44,607 nucleotides of DNA from the NCBI GenBank assembly GCA_036574075.1, contig JAINCN010000028.1:1-44607 (forward strand), read 5' to 3'. Positions 36,639-44,607 of the stretch are shown here, piece after piece. Made by a program: the position numbers and the translations under genes. Origin of the DNA: Deltaproteobacteria bacterium. Lineage in GTDB: Bacteria; Desulfobacterota; Dissulfuribacteria; Dissulfuribacterales; UBA5754. The notes beneath the pieces were generated by a model that worked only from the letters and a program-made list of their open reading frames with translations, had not been told where the DNA came from and made no database searches. Position 1 is the first letter of the stretch. Each line of letters starts with the position of its first letter.

Positions 36639-36667
36639 TTGACTTCATTCAGGCCGGCGATTAGATT
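36639..36667 (+). promoter_or_regulatory. Sigma70-type promoter of tRNA-Leu
   Basis: TTGACT at 36639-36644 is followed after 17 bp by TAGATT at 36662-36667. The tRNA starts 15 bp further on, the same geometry as at tRNA-fMet. Confidence 0.75.
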
Positions 36668-36682
36668 TGTCCATGCCCCTGT

Positions 36683-36767
36683 GCGAGAGTGGCGGAATTG
36701 GTAGACGCACTGGACTTAGGATCCAGCGGGGCAACCTGTGCGAGTTCGACTCTCGCCTCTCGCACCA
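36683..36767 (+). tRNA. tRNA-Leu (TAG)
   Basis: An 85-nt class II tRNA. The acceptor GCGAGAG pairs with CTCTCGC, with discriminator A and encoded CCA. The anticodon stem CTGGA/TCCAG encloses CTTAGGA, giving anticodon TAG. A long variable arm (CGGGGCAACCTGTG region) and the T-arm GAGTTCGACTC complete it. Confidence 0.96.
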
Positions 36768-36792
36768 GGCCCGCATATCCGTGATTTATATC

Positions 36793-36823
36793 TCACCACA
36801 AAGAGCACAGAGGACACAGAGAA
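36793..36823 (-). repeat. Dispersed repeat B4
   Basis: TCACCACAAAGAGCACAGAG and the following GACACAGAGAA match the CTCTGTGTCCTCTGTGG family in reverse, with an extra AAGAGCA. MITE R7 is inserted at its right end, duplicating AGAAG. Confidence 0.7.
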
Positions 36824-36824
36824 G

Positions 36825-36998
36825 CCTGAATCCGTGGGCCTACGGCCGGGGTATTTGTTCCGTGCGGCAAATAGCCCCCGTCCATGGGGGCAGATTTGCC
36901 GACGGCGCCCGTCCGTGGGCGCCTCACTCCACAAATACCCCGGCCGTAGGCTTATGCTGTGAAATCGAAAGGTTGAGTGCATATCTCACGGATTAAGG
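36825..36998 (+). repeat. MITE copy R7
   Basis: A 174-bp copy from CCTGAATCCGTGGG to GGATTAAGG. It is flanked by an exact 5-bp duplication AGAAG (36820-36824 and 36999-37003). The inner arms are perfectly complementary. It lies between tRNA-Leu and the tig leader. Confidence 0.95.
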
Positions 36999-37121
36999 AG
37001 AAGATCCAAGGCGCGATGAGTCTCGTAGGGACGGACCTCTGTGTCCGCCATCTTTCCTGTATATGGGCATTTACGTTGTACAGGCACGGCGTGCCGTGCC
37101 CTTTAATTCCAAGAGAGAAGA
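36999..37121 (+). promoter_or_regulatory. Leader region of tig
   Basis: No gene is seen. It contains GTAGGGACGGACCTCTGTG followed by TCCGCC, resembling other dispersed intergenic repeats, and the palindrome GCACGGCGTGCCGTGC near 37084-37099. The tig promoter should be here or within MITE R7, but no clear -35/-10 pair was found. Confidence 0.35.
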
Positions 37122-38456
37122 ATGAACATGGACATGAAGGTCACTGTGGAGGACGTCAGTCCTATTGAAAAACGTTTGTCCGTCGAGATCCCCCCTGATG
37201 TGGTCACGGCCGCCCTGGACAGGGCGTACCGGAAGATCGGCTCTACCGCGAGCATAAAGGGTTTTCGAAAAGGCAAGGCCCCCAGATCCGTGCTCGAGCG
37301 CTACTATGCTCCACGGGCCGAAGAAGATGCCATCAAGGACATCATTGACCAGAGCCTCTCGGAGGCCCTGAAGCAGGTGGACGCCACGCTCATACTGGAA
37401 CCGCTTCTTTCTTCCGTATCTCCGGTGAAAGTCGGTGAACCCTTCACCTATGCCCTTCAACTGGATCTCTGGCCAGAGTTCGAGCTCCCCCGCTACAAAG
37501 GGATCGAGCTTGAGCGGCCTGTGGTGGAGGTGACGGATGCCGAGGTGGACGAACAGCTTGAGGCCTTGAGAAGGCATTTCGGAACGATCGAACCTGTTGA
37601 AGACGGGCACGTCCTTTCCGAGGGTGATATCGCCGTCATCGATTACTCCGGAAAGGTCGAGGGAGAGGACGAGCCGGTCGTCTCCGAGAAGGGATATTAT
37701 TTCGAGCTCGGAAAGGGGTATGTGCATCCTGAATTCGACCGGGAACTCGCCGGCCTTTCTAAAGGGGCGGCAAAGACCTTTGATGTCTCGTACCCGGAGG
37801 ATGCGGTGAACGCCCGGCTTGCGGGCAAGACACTCAGGTATTCGGTCGAGATCAAGGACATACGCCGAAGGGTCCTTCCCGATCTGGACGATGCCTTTGC
37901 CCAGAGGTTTGGAAGCGCCTATCCGACCATGAAAGACCTGAAGGAGAGGATGAGGGGTCAGATCGAGGCCGACAAGAAGAACGCTGCCGATCGGATGATC
38001 CGGAGCCAGATCCTCAAGAAGCTCGCTGCTGCTGTGGATTTTGCGGTTCCCGAGCGTCTCGTCGCCGCCAAGCTCGATCAGATGATCGACAACATCTCCA
38101 GTCATCTCAATGAGAAGGGTCTCGATCTCGATGCCGTAGGGATGTCAGAGGACCGGCTGAAGGAACGTCTCAGGGAGGACGCGATCTTTCAGGTCAAGAC
38201 GGAGATCATCCTCGACAGGATCGCCGAATTGGAGAGGATCTATGTCGAAAACGACGAACTCAAGGTCCTGGCGGGCAAATACGAGATCCCTCAGGACATG
38301 GACGCCGGGCAGGTGGCGGATGCAGTAGTCCGCCACGTGCTTCCTAAGCTAAGGGCCAAGAAGACCCTGGATTTTCTCATAGCCGAGGCCCATATCTCGG
38401 ATGCGCCCCGGGCTGCCGGAGTCACGGAATCGGCCGCGGCTGCCGATCAGAATTAA
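37122..38456 (+). CDS. tig: Trigger factor, ribosome-associated chaperone
   Basis: Trigger factor binds at the ribosome exit tunnel and has peptidyl-prolyl isomerase activity. The 444-residue protein has an N-terminal ribosome-binding domain with the signature [16 protein letters not shown] near residues 47-62 (the GFRxGKxP loop). The FKBP-type PPIase domain lies around 150-240 ([31 protein letters not shown]). A long helical C-terminal chaperone domain follows. ATGs at 37122, 37128 and 37134 are in frame, and AGAGAAG precedes the first. It leads the tig-clpP-clpX-lon cluster. Confidence 0.95.
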   Translation: MNMDMKVTVEDVSPIEKRLSVEIPPDVVTAALDRAYRKIGSTASIKGFRKGKAPRSVLERYYAPRAEEDAIKDIIDQSLSEALKQVDATLILEPLLSSVSPVKVGEPFTYALQLDLWPEFELPRYKGIELERPVVEVTDAEVDEQLEALRRHFGTIEPVEDGHVLSEGDIAVIDYSGKVEGEDEPVVSEKGYYFELGKGYVHPEFDRELAGLSKGAAKTFDVSYPEDAVNARLAGKTLRYSVEIKDIRRRVLPDLDDAFAQRFGSAYPTMKDLKERMRGQIEADKKNAADRMIRSQILKKLAAAVDFAVPERLVAAKLDQMIDNISSHLNEKGLDLDAVGMSEDRLKERLREDAIFQVKTEIILDRIAELERIYVENDELKVLAGKYEIPQDMDAGQVADAVVRHVLPKLRAKKTLDFLIAEAHISDAPRAAGVTESAAAADQN

Positions 38457-38476
38457 CAACGGAGGCCCAAAAAATA

Positions 38477-39088
38477 ATGCCGCTCATACCCATAGTCATC
38501 GAGCAGAGCGCCCGGGGAGAACGGGCCTATGACATCTATTCCCGGCTCCTCAGGGAGAGGATCGTATTTCTTGGCGGCGCTATTGACGACGAAATCGCCG
38601 ATCTCGTCATCGCCCAGCTCCTCTTTCTCGAGGCCGAGGACCCCAAGCGCGACATCACTATGTACATCAATTCTCCCGGCGGACTCGTGACAGCAGGTCT
38701 CGCGATCTATGACACCATGCAATACATCAAGCCGGATGTGAGAACGCTGTGCCTTGGCCAGGCGGCCAGCATGGGCGCCCTCCTCCTTGCGGCAGGCGCG
38801 CCGGGAAAGCGCTACAGCCTTCCCAACGCGAGGATCCTCATCCATCAGCCCATGGGAGGGTTCCAGGGCCAGGCGACCGACATCGACATCCATGCCCGTG
38901 AGATCCTTCGGCTGCGCCAGAGGCTCAACGAGATCCTCGCATTCCATACCGGGCAGCCCATGGAAAGGGTCCAGGCGGACACGGAACGTGATTACTTCAT
39001 GGGCAGTGATGAGGCCAAAGAGTACGGGCTCGTGGATGAGGTGATCGTCAAGCGTGCAGCCGGTCAGGAGGAAGGGCCTAATGGCTAA
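38477..39088 (+). CDS. clpP: ATP-dependent Clp protease proteolytic subunit
   Basis: ClpP is the serine protease chamber of ClpXP. The 203-residue protein has the catalytic triad S98 ([10 protein letters not shown]), H123 (ILIHQPMGG) and D172 (TERDYFM). The N-terminal [20 protein letters not shown] is standard. CGGAGG lies upstream of the ATG at good spacing. The end overlaps the clpX start by 8 nt, so the two subunits are made together. Confidence 0.97.
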   Translation: MPLIPIVIEQSARGERAYDIYSRLLRERIVFLGGAIDDEIADLVIAQLLFLEAEDPKRDITMYINSPGGLVTAGLAIYDTMQYIKPDVRTLCLGQAASMGALLLAAGAPGKRYSLPNARILIHQPMGGFQGQATDIDIHAREILRLRQRLNEILAFHTGQPMERVQADTERDYFMGSDEAKEYGLVDEVIVKRAAGQEEGPNG

Positions 39089-40340
39089 GAAAAAGGATAA
39101 CGAAAACCAGTCGGATCTCCACTGTTCATTCTGCGGAAAGGGGCAGGAGGAGGTCAAGAAGCTCATTGCCGGACCGGGGGTCTATATCTGTGACGAATGC
39201 ATCGAGCTCTGCAACGACATCATCGCTGAGGACTTCGATGCAGATCAGGAGAAGGAAGGCAAGGGAACGAAATCACTCAAGCCCTCTGACATCAAGTCCA
39301 TGCTCGACTCCTTTGTCATCGGGCAGGAGGCCGCGAAAAAGATCCTCGCCGTTGCCGTTTACAACCATTACAAGCGCATCGACGCCCGCGTGGGCCTGGA
39401 GGATGTGGAGATCCAAAAGAGCAACATCCTCCTTATAGGGCCGACAGGGAGCGGAAAGACCCTGCTGGCCCAGACCCTTGCCAGGATCCTCAACGTCCCC
39501 TTTACCATAGCGGATGCCACGACCCTCACCGAGGCCGGGTATGTGGGCGAGGACGTGGAAAACATCATCCTGAGCCTCCTCCAGTCCGCGGACTATGACG
39601 TGGAGCTCGCGAGCCGGGGGATCGTGTACATAGACGAGATCGACAAGCTCGCCCGCAAGACCGACAGCCCATCCATTACGAGGGACGTCTCAGGTGAGGG
39701 CGTCCAGCAGGCCCTTTTGAAGATCATCGAGGGGACGCTTGCTAACGTCCCTCCCAAGGGTGGCCGCAAGCATCCCCAGCAGGACTACGTGAAGGTGGAT
39801 ACTACCAACATCCTCTTTATCTGCGGAGGTGCCTTTGTTGGCCTGGACGCCATCGTCCGCTCCCGCCTCGGAAAATCCTCCATCGGATTCGGTGCCGAGG
39901 TGCAGGGCGCCCGGGATCTCTCCCTCGGGGAGCTCTTTCAGGCCATCCAGCCCGAGGATCTCATCAAGTACGGTCTCATCCCCGAGTTCGTGGGGCGGGT
40001 CCCTGTTGTAGCCGCCCTCGAGGAGCTGGACGAGGAGGCCCTTGTCCGCATCCTGCTTGAGCCCAAAAACGCCCTCATCAAGCAGTATCAGAAGCTCTTT
40101 GCCATGGACGGCATCGATCTCCACTTTACGGACGGGGCCATCAAGGCCATCGCACACGAGGCCATCAAGCGAAAGACAGGCGCCAGGGGGCTGAGATCCA
40201 TCCTGGAGCAGGCCATGCTCGACGTCATGTACGAACTCCCTTCCTGGAACGGGGTCAAGGAGTGCGTGGTCAGCGAGGAGGTCATCCTTCGAAAGGCGGA
40301 GCCCATAATCATCTATGAGAAGCAGGCCAAGGCGTCCTGA
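39081..40340 (+). CDS. clpX: ATP-dependent Clp protease ATP-binding subunit ClpX
   Basis: ClpX unfolds tagged substrates and feeds them to ClpP. The 419-residue protein has the N-terminal zinc-binding domain with C15, C18, C37 and C40 (HCSFCGK and YICDEC). The AAA+ module has Walker [14 protein letters not shown], Walker B IVYIDEID, and [16 protein letters not shown] is the ClpP-contact (IGF) loop. The ATG at 39081 is chosen because MAKKK is standard and GGAGGAAGG lies upstream; the frame starts earlier inside clpP. Confidence 0.97.
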   Translation: MAKKKDNENQSDLHCSFCGKGQEEVKKLIAGPGVYICDECIELCNDIIAEDFDADQEKEGKGTKSLKPSDIKSMLDSFVIGQEAAKKILAVAVYNHYKRIDARVGLEDVEIQKSNILLIGPTGSGKTLLAQTLARILNVPFTIADATTLTEAGYVGEDVENIILSLLQSADYDVELASRGIVYIDEIDKLARKTDSPSITRDVSGEGVQQALLKIIEGTLANVPPKGGRKHPQQDYVKVDTTNILFICGGAFVGLDAIVRSRLGKSSIGFGAEVQGARDLSLGELFQAIQPEDLIKYGLIPEFVGRVPVVAALEELDEEALVRILLEPKNALIKQYQKLFAMDGIDLHFTDGAIKAIAHEAIKRKTGARGLRSILEQAMLDVMYELPSWNGVKECVVSEEVILRKAEPIIIYEKQAKAS

Positions 40341-40343
40341 TAT

Positions 40344-40382
40344 GCCCACATACAGCGGGCAACCACAAGGGTTGCCCCTACA
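40344..40382 (-). repeat. Short dispersed repeat, partner of 7574-7610
   Basis: CCCACATACAGCGGGCAACC and the following ACAAGGGTTGCCCCTAC are the near-exact reverse complement of the repeat upstream of trpE. GGGCAACC and GGTTGCCC form a hairpin. It lies between clpX and lon and might act as an mRNA stem-loop. Confidence 0.65.
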
Positions 40383-40415
40383 GGTTGACCGGCGGGTCAT
40401 ATACGCGCATCAGCT

Positions 40416-42830
40416 ATGACTGAAGAGACCAAAAAGATCGTGCTCCCGCTCCTTCCCCTTCGGGATATCGTGCTCTTTCCCCACATGGTCTCGCCCCTTT
40501 TCGTGGGGCGGGAGAAGTCCGTCAGGGCCATCGAGGAGGCCATGCAGACCAGGCACGAGATCTTTCTCGCGGCCCAGAAGGATGCAAAGATCGACGATCC
40601 CAGGCCCCAGGACATCTATAAGGTGGGGACACTCGGCGCCATTCTCCAGCTCCTCCGCCTCCCTGACGGGACGGTCAAGGCCCTCATTGAGGGCAAGAGG
40701 CGCGCCCGTGTGCTGGCTTTCATCCCACATGCGGATTACCTCATGGCCGAGGTGGAGATCATTGAGGACGTGGAGGCCACTGGAGCGGAATGTGACGCAC
40801 TCATGCGCCTGACCGTGGAGGCCTTTGAGGAGTACGTCAAGCACAACAAGAAGATCCCGCCGGAGGTGGCCCTTTCTATCGCATCCATCACGGATCCTGC
40901 CCGGCTGACCGACATGATGGCGGCCCACATTCCCTTCAAGGTCTCGGACAAGCAGGCCCTTCTCGAAAAGGCCCATACGCTCAAGCGGCTCGAGCAGCTC
41001 TATAGCATGATGAAATACGAGATCCAGATCATGCAGACGGAGCAGCGCATCAAGGACCGCGTCAAGAAGCAGATGGAGAAGAACCAGAAGGATTATTACC
41101 TGAACGAGCAGATCCGCGCCATCCAGAAGGAGATCGGGCCCAAGGAGGATGCACAGGGGGATTACCTCGAGCTCGAGAGGCGCATCAAGAAAAAGAGGCT
41201 TTCCAAGGAGGCCTCTGCCCGGGCCTGGCAGGAGTTGGCCAAGCTCAAGCTGATGCCTCCCATGTCCGCGGAGGCGACGGTCGTCCGAAACTATCTCGAC
41301 TGGATCCTTTCCCTTCCGTGGTACGAAAAGACCAAGGACAAGTATGACATCCTCGAGGCGGAGCGGATCCTTAACGAGGACCATTACGGCCTTGAAAAGC
41401 CGAAGGAGAGGATCGTGGAGTATCTTGCGGTCCAGGCCCTCGTGAAGAAGCTCAAGGGTCCGATCCTCTGTCTGGTCGGTCCTCCCGGTGTGGGAAAGAC
41501 CTCTCTGGCCAAGTCCGTGGCCCGTGCCATGGGCCGGAATTTCGTTAGGCTCTCCCTCGGGGGCGTCCGGGACGAGGCGGAGATCCGCGGACATCGGCGC
41601 ACCTACATCGGCGCCCTTCCGGGCAAGATCATCCAGTCGCTTCGAAAGGCAAAGGCCAACAATCCCGTATTCTGCCTGGACGAGGTGGACAAGATGAGCG
41701 CGGATTTCCGCGGGGATCCCGCCTCGGCCCTGCTCGAGGTCCTGGATCCTGAGCAGAACTGCGCCTTCAACGACCACTATCTCGATCTCGACTACGACCT
41801 CTCGGACGTCCTTTTCATCACGACCGCCAATTCCCTCCACACGATCCCCCTTCCCCTCCAGGACCGGATGGAGATCATCGAGCTTCCCGGTTACACGGAG
41901 GAGGAAAAGTTCGAGATTGCCAGGAATTTCCTCCTTCCACGCCAGCTTGAGGCCCACGGACTTTCCGGGGAGCAGCTCCAGGTGGGAGACAAGGCGATAC
42001 TCGACATCATCCGTCTCTATACCCGGGAGGCAGGCGTGAGGAGTCTCGAGCGCTCCCTTGCCGCCCTGTGTAGGAAGGTGGCGCGGGAGATCGTAAAGGG
42101 GGACAAGGCCGACCGGGATGTCAGGATCGGTCCGTCCACCCTGGCCCGTTACCTGGGCGTCCCAAGGTATCGTTTGGGACAAGCGGAGGGACAGGACCAG
42201 ATGGGAGTGGCAATCGGACTTGCGTGGACCGAGACCGGCGGCTCTCTCCTCCAGATCGAGGCCACGGTCATGCCGGGCAAGGGGAACCTCATCATAACGG
42301 GCAAGCTCGGGGACGTGATGCAGGAGTCTGTCCAGGCCGCCATGAGCTACGTCCGCTCCCGGGCCCACCAGTTCGAGATCCCGTGGGATTTCTACCAGAA
42401 GATCGACATCCACGTCCATGTACCTGAAGGGGCCATCCCCAAGGACGGGCCATCGGCCGGGATCACCATAGCCACGGCCATCGTCTCCGCGCTCCTGAAG
42501 CTTCCGGTCAGACACTCCGTAGCCATGACCGGGGAGATCACGCTGAGGGGCCGCGTCCTTCCCATCGGTGGGATTCGGGAAAAGCTCCTTGCGGCGCGCA
42601 GGGGTGGAATCGAGACGGTCCTCATACCCAAGGAGAACGAAAAGGACCTGAAGGATGTCTCCCCCAAGGTCCTGAAGAGTCTCGAAATCCGTTGCGTCGA
42701 GCACATGGACGAGGTACTTCGGGATGCCCTCGATCTCAAGGACGCGAAGGTCCTCTTCGAGGCCGAGTCGCCAGCTCCTCCGCCCTGGGCCTTTCATGCA
42801 GGGCCGGCAAGGGAGATCCATGCCCACTGA
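40416..42830 (+). CDS. lon: ATP-dependent protease Lon (second copy)
   Basis: An 804-residue Lon in the classical tig-clpP-clpX-lon position. The N-domain starts [20 protein letters not shown]. The AAA+ module has Walker [37 protein letters not shown] and [10 protein letters not shown]. The protease domain has the catalytic Ser in [14 protein letters not shown] and Lys in [16 protein letters not shown]-terminal extension rich in Ala/Pro follows the last domain. It differs from the Lon at 25307-27652 in many positions, including the linker and C-terminus. Both copies have complete catalytic residues. Confidence 0.97.
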   Translation: MTEETKKIVLPLLPLRDIVLFPHMVSPLFVGREKSVRAIEEAMQTRHEIFLAAQKDAKIDDPRPQDIYKVGTLGAILQLLRLPDGTVKALIEGKRRARVLAFIPHADYLMAEVEIIEDVEATGAECDALMRLTVEAFEEYVKHNKKIPPEVALSIASITDPARLTDMMAAHIPFKVSDKQALLEKAHTLKRLEQLYSMMKYEIQIMQTEQRIKDRVKKQMEKNQKDYYLNEQIRAIQKEIGPKEDAQGDYLELERRIKKKRLSKEASARAWQELAKLKLMPPMSAEATVVRNYLDWILSLPWYEKTKDKYDILEAERILNEDHYGLEKPKERIVEYLAVQALVKKLKGPILCLVGPPGVGKTSLAKSVARAMGRNFVRLSLGGVRDEAEIRGHRRTYIGALPGKIIQSLRKAKANNPVFCLDEVDKMSADFRGDPASALLEVLDPEQNCAFNDHYLDLDYDLSDVLFITTANSLHTIPLPLQDRMEIIELPGYTEEEKFEIARNFLLPRQLEAHGLSGEQLQVGDKAILDIIRLYTREAGVRSLERSLAALCRKVAREIVKGDKADRDVRIGPSTLARYLGVPRYRLGQAEGQDQMGVAIGLAWTETGGSLLQIEATVMPGKGNLIITGKLGDVMQESVQAAMSYVRSRAHQFEIPWDFYQKIDIHVHVPEGAIPKDGPSAGITIATAIVSALLKLPVRHSVAMTGEITLRGRVLPIGGIREKLLAARRGGIETVLIPKENEKDLKDVSPKVLKSLEIRCVEHMDEVLRDALDLKDAKVLFEAESPAPPPWAFHAGPAREIHAH

Positions 42831-42925
42831 CGACAAAAGGGGGGATTTCAGTTTTTTTGCCTCTGTGTCGATGAGTAAGAGAACCAGCCGGTATGCTGGA
42901 ATCTCACATTGATAGGAGGTAAAAG

Positions 42926-43180
42926 ATGTTGAAGAATTTGGTCAGGTCGTTTTTGTTGGCTCTTTTACTTGCCGTCCCCGCCTTTGCCAGGGTGGATATC
43001 AACACCGCTGACCAGGCCACCCTTGAAGCCGTCAAGGGGCTTGGCCCGGCAAAGGCCGCAGCAATCATCGAATATCGCAACGCGCACGGCAAGTTCAAGA
43101 GCGTGGATGAACTTACTAATGTAAAGGGGATCGGTCCCAAGATCCTTGAGAAGATCAAGGACCAGGTCGAGGTCAAGTAA
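42926..43180 (+). CDS. ComEA-like secreted helix-hairpin-helix DNA-binding protein
   Basis: An 84-residue protein. An N-terminal signal peptide (LVRSFLLALLLAVPAFA, likely cut near residue 21) precedes two helix-hairpin-helix motifs (LEAVKGLGPAKAAAIIEYR and LTNVKGIGPKILEKIK). RVDINTADQATLE is the ComEA hallmark. Such proteins bind double-stranded DNA in the periplasm and aid uptake during transformation. Many species carry short versions of unclear role. AGGAGG lies well placed before the ATG. No other competence gene is nearby. Confidence 0.9.
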   Translation: MLKNLVRSFLLALLLAVPAFARVDINTADQATLEAVKGLGPAKAAAIIEYRNAHGKFKSVDELTNVKGIGPKILEKIKDQVEVK

Positions 43181-43299
43181 GCAGACTCCATGAGAGACCC
43201 CTGGAAACAGGAGGCTGAAATGATCTGCCGGTCGTGCCAGGGGTCTGAAAATCTTTGCCAGGGTCCATATCCTCTTCAGGTTGCAAACAGAATCTGCCC

Positions 43300-43400
43300 T
43301 CTTTCAAGATCCCCCATGACATCAATTTTGTGCGCGAGCTCCCCAAGACGGGTACCGGAAAGGTCCAAGTTCCTTCTCGGGAGGCAGGAAAGCGCGTGTT
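43300..43400 (+). pseudogene. Acyl-CoA synthetase C-terminal remnant
   Basis: One frame reads FKIPHDINFVRELPKTGTGK followed by VQ, and after a frame change continues KFLLGR. This matches the C-terminal lid of AMP-binding acyl-CoA synthetases (pattern FKxPxxIxFVxELPKTxTGKxQK), including the catalytic Lys. Nothing of the rest of the gene is present. Confidence 0.65.
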
Positions 43401-43418
43401 GCACGGGCTGAGGCGGTC

Positions 43419-43823
43419 ATGCCGGAAAGGAGTGCAGATTGGCTCTCTCAGGCCCAGCGTGATCTGGAAAGGGCCAGGCTGGATGTGCAGCACGGCTATT
43501 TTGAGTGGGCCTGCTTCACCTCCCAGCAGGCGGCGGAGAAGGCGGTCAAGGCCGTCCATTATTTCGGGAACCGAAGTGTTCGCGGCCACGGTATCCTGAA
43601 ACTCCTCCACCCGCTTGTTGAGGATCTGCCCGATTCCGAACGCCTTCTACACGCGGCCCGCATCCTTGACCGGTATTACATAGAAGCGCGTTATCCCAAC
43701 GGATTTCCTGCGGGAAAACCAGCGGATTATTTCGATCTTTCCTTGGCGAAAGAGGCGGTGGATGCAGCGGAGATCATCATTGGTTTCGCCCTACAGAGGA
43801 TCTCCCGAGATCATTGCGATTGA
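43419..43823 (+). CDS. HEPN-domain protein of a HEPN/MNT toxin-antitoxin pair
   Basis: A 134-residue all-helical HEPN protein. ADWLSQAQRDLERARLD and YFEWACFTSQQAAEKAVKAV are the family's first helices. LDRYYIEARYPNGFP is the conserved turn seen in HEPN partners of minimal nucleotidyltransferases. A classic RX4-6H RNase motif is not clear, so enzymatic activity is uncertain. The downstream nucleotidyltransferase gene starts inside this gene. The pair is expected to act as a toxin-antitoxin or stress module. It lies in a stretch of gene remnants. Confidence 0.85.
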   Translation: MPERSADWLSQAQRDLERARLDVQHGYFEWACFTSQQAAEKAVKAVHYFGNRSVRGHGILKLLHPLVEDLPDSERLLHAARILDRYYIEARYPNGFPAGKPADYFDLSLAKEAVDAAEIIIGFALQRISRDHCD

Positions 43824-44193
43824 TCGCCCCAGGCTTCTGGATGAACTGCGGGAAGTCGCCGCAAGGCTCGTCCAGGATGATCCAGACGTCCTGCAGATAA
43901 TCCTTTATGGTTCTGTGGCAAAAGGGCGTTACACCCCGGAGAGCGACATCGACATCCTGATTGTGGTGAGGGAATCCAACAGCAGGTTTCTCGAGAGGCG
44001 GGACGCCTTTTCCCCCCACTTTCTCCATCTTCCGATGGATGTGGATATAAAGGTGTATACGTTTGGCGAGGTTAAGAAGATGCTCGAGAACGGTAATCCG
44101 TTCATGAAAGAGGTCATGGAAACCGGCATCCCCCTTGGGCAAAAGGCCTTCACCACAGAGGACACGCAAGGCACGCGGTACCGTATCGAATGA
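43762..44193 (+). CDS. MNT-type nucleotidyltransferase, partner of HEPN protein
   Basis: A 143-residue minimal nucleotidyltransferase. The signature IILYGSVAKGRYTPESDIDILIVV contains the GS...DxD active site, and VDIKVYTF holds the third acidic residue region. In HEPN/MNT systems this protein can AMPylate the HEPN partner and so neutralise it. The ATG at 43762, with AGAGG upstream, gives a 62-nt overlap with the HEPN gene; a shorter start near 43780 is possible. The last residues, AFTTEDTQGTRYRIE, come from a copy of the dispersed CTCTGTGTCC repeat, so the original end seems to have been replaced. Confidence 0.85.
   Translation: MQRRSSLVSPYRGSPEIIAIDRPRLLDELREVAARLVQDDPDVLQIILYGSVAKGRYTPESDIDILIVVRESNSRFLERRDAFSPHFLHLPMDVDIKVYTFGEVKKMLENGNPFMKEVMETGIPLGQKAFTTEDTQGTRYRIE
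44150..44165 (-). repeat. Partial dispersed repeat B5
   Basis: TCACCACAGAGGACAC matches the repeat family at 28138, 30668, 31533 and 36793, in reverse. It codes for TTEDT near the end of the MNT gene. Confidence 0.65.
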
Positions 44194-44199
44194 GCATTT

Positions 44200-44223
44200 C
44201 CTGAATCCGTGAGAGAACTTAAC
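44200..44223 (-). repeat. MITE fragment R8 cut by IS481-like element
   Basis: CCTGAATCCGTGAG followed by AGAACTTAAC matches the end and tail of the 175-bp element (reverse orientation, tail close to that of R3) with a short deletion. The match stops exactly where the IS end TGTCGTG begins. Confidence 0.8.
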
Positions 44224-44607
44224 TGTCGTGTCCCGAAAGATCATAGACCGTTTTAGTGAAGAGTTCCGGTTTCATTTTCTGCCATTTTTTGAGTGCCTGT
44301 ACCGGGGTGATATGACCGAGTGCCTTTTGGGGGATCTGGTGGTTATATAGGCGGACATAGCGATAAAGGGTGGCCTTGAGTTCTTTTGAGGATGGAAATC
44401 GTGTATGTGTCACCACTTCTTCCACCCTGCCGTTGAATCTCTCGATCATCCCATTTGTCTGGGGGTGGCGGGGTTTTGTAAGACGGTGCTCAAGGCCGGC
44501 GTCTTTGCAGACCTGATCGAAGGGGTGTCTTCCAGTGGGCTTGCGCTCACCACTTACGTCAAAGCGGTCTGTGAACTCCTTACCGTTGTCTGTCAAGACC
44601 TTCGCAA
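44219..44607 (-). CDS. IS481-family transposase, C-terminal part (runs off the window)
   Basis: The C-terminal part of a DDE (rve-type) transposase, open to the window edge. Visible are KVLTDNGKEFTD (second catalytic Asp region), FDQVCKDAGLEHRLTKPRHP, QTNGMIERFNGRVEEVV (catalytic Glu) and YNHQIPQKALGHITPVQAL, all typical of IS481 transposases. The final codons span the IS end, and the TAA stop lies in the target DNA (GTTAAG of the MITE tail). The N-terminal half lies outside the window. Confidence 0.9.
   Translation of the reverse strand, partial: AKVLTDNGKEFTDRFDVSGERKPTGRHPFDQVCKDAGLEHRLTKPRHPQTNGMIERFNGRVEEVVTHTRFPSSKELKATLYRYVRLYNHQIPQKALGHITPVQALKKWQKMKPELFTKTVYDLSGHDS
44224..44607 (-). 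mobile_element. IS481-like insertion sequence, one end
   Basis: The element end reads TGTCGTGTCCCGAAAG, with the TGT start typical of IS481 termini. It is inserted in a MITE copy. The other end is beyond the window, so neither length nor target duplication can be given. Confidence 0.8.

Noticed and set aside
37071-38105. A 344-codon open frame antisense to tig
   Set aside because: It shadows trigger factor, has no recognisable domain or start signal, and the plus-strand gene is certain.
40410-42836. An 808-codon open frame antisense to the second lon gene
   Set aside because: It mirrors lon almost exactly, has low-complexity leucine/glycine/arginine-rich sequence and no family motifs. It is a GC-codon artefact.
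43195-43246. Hairpin AGACCCCTGG/CCAGGGGTCT as terminator after the ComEA-like gene
   Set aside because: The arms are perfect, but the loop is about 32 nt and no T run follows, so a terminator call is not supported.
30665-44193. Shared TTEDTEK peptide tail as a sorting or degradation tag
   Set aside because: The same DNA occurs outside genes and in both orientations. It is a translated copy of the dispersed CTCTGTGTCC repeat, not a conserved peptide signal.

Overview
The window looks like a chromosomal segment of a GC-rich, Gram-negative bacterium, most likely of the deltaproteobacterial (Desulfobacterota) type. This is inferred from gene content (hflKC, aat, tig-clpP-clpX-lon, a VKOR-thioredoxin fusion, initiator and Leu tRNAs) and from no taxonomic search. 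Most of it is housekeeping DNA, densely packed with 4-nt start/stop overlaps. It is peppered with small transposed repeats, short gene remnants and toxin-antitoxin genes.

Layout. 1-5.9 kb: a PmtA-like methyltransferase (-), hflK-hflC, aat, a PPP-type phosphatase, an unknown gene and a Xer recombinase (+). 5.9-9.2 kb: a strip of gene remnants, a SEC-C protein and trpE. 9.3-13.8 kb: recA-alaS-glycosyltransferase (-). 13.8-18.2 kb: a repeat-crowded divergent region, serS, a HAD hydrolase (-) and a MidA-like methyltransferase (-). 18.2-21.8 kb: a strikingly AT-rich dnaN followed by gyrB. 21.8-28.0 kb: a compact six-gene minus-strand operon hsp20-lon-VKOR/Trx-panC-panD-rimO. 28.2-30.5 kb: tRNA-fMet with promoter and terminator, a hicBA pair with a frameshift, a second hicB remnant, an internally deleted znuB and mobB. 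30.6-36.6 kb: a lipoprotein gene between perfect inverted repeats, an unknown gene plus aroB, and ndk-thiL-ogt-phosphodiesterase-coiled-coil protein (-). 36.7-42.8 kb: tRNA-Leu, then tig-clpP-clpX-lon. 42.9-44.6 kb: a ComEA-like protein, an acyl-CoA synthetase scrap, a HEPN/MNT pair and a truncated IS481-like transposase.

The most notable non-genic structure is a family of 174-175 bp elements: six near-full copies, one internally deleted copy and two fragments. They have 13-14 bp terminal inverted repeats (CCTGAATCCGTGAG), a nested palindrome and an asymmetric tail. Five copies are flanked by exact 5-6 bp target duplications, so they behave as MITEs. They sit in the control regions of recA/serS, the hsp20 operon/tRNA-fMet and hflK, one supplies a stop codon, and one is itself interrupted by the IS481-like element.

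The second notable signal is compositional. dnaN is roughly a quarter GC by hand count of sample lines, while its neighbours are about 45-60%. I found no convincing wholly new enzymatic system. The MITE family, the dnaN anomaly and the inverted-repeat-bounded lipoprotein cassette are the best leads.
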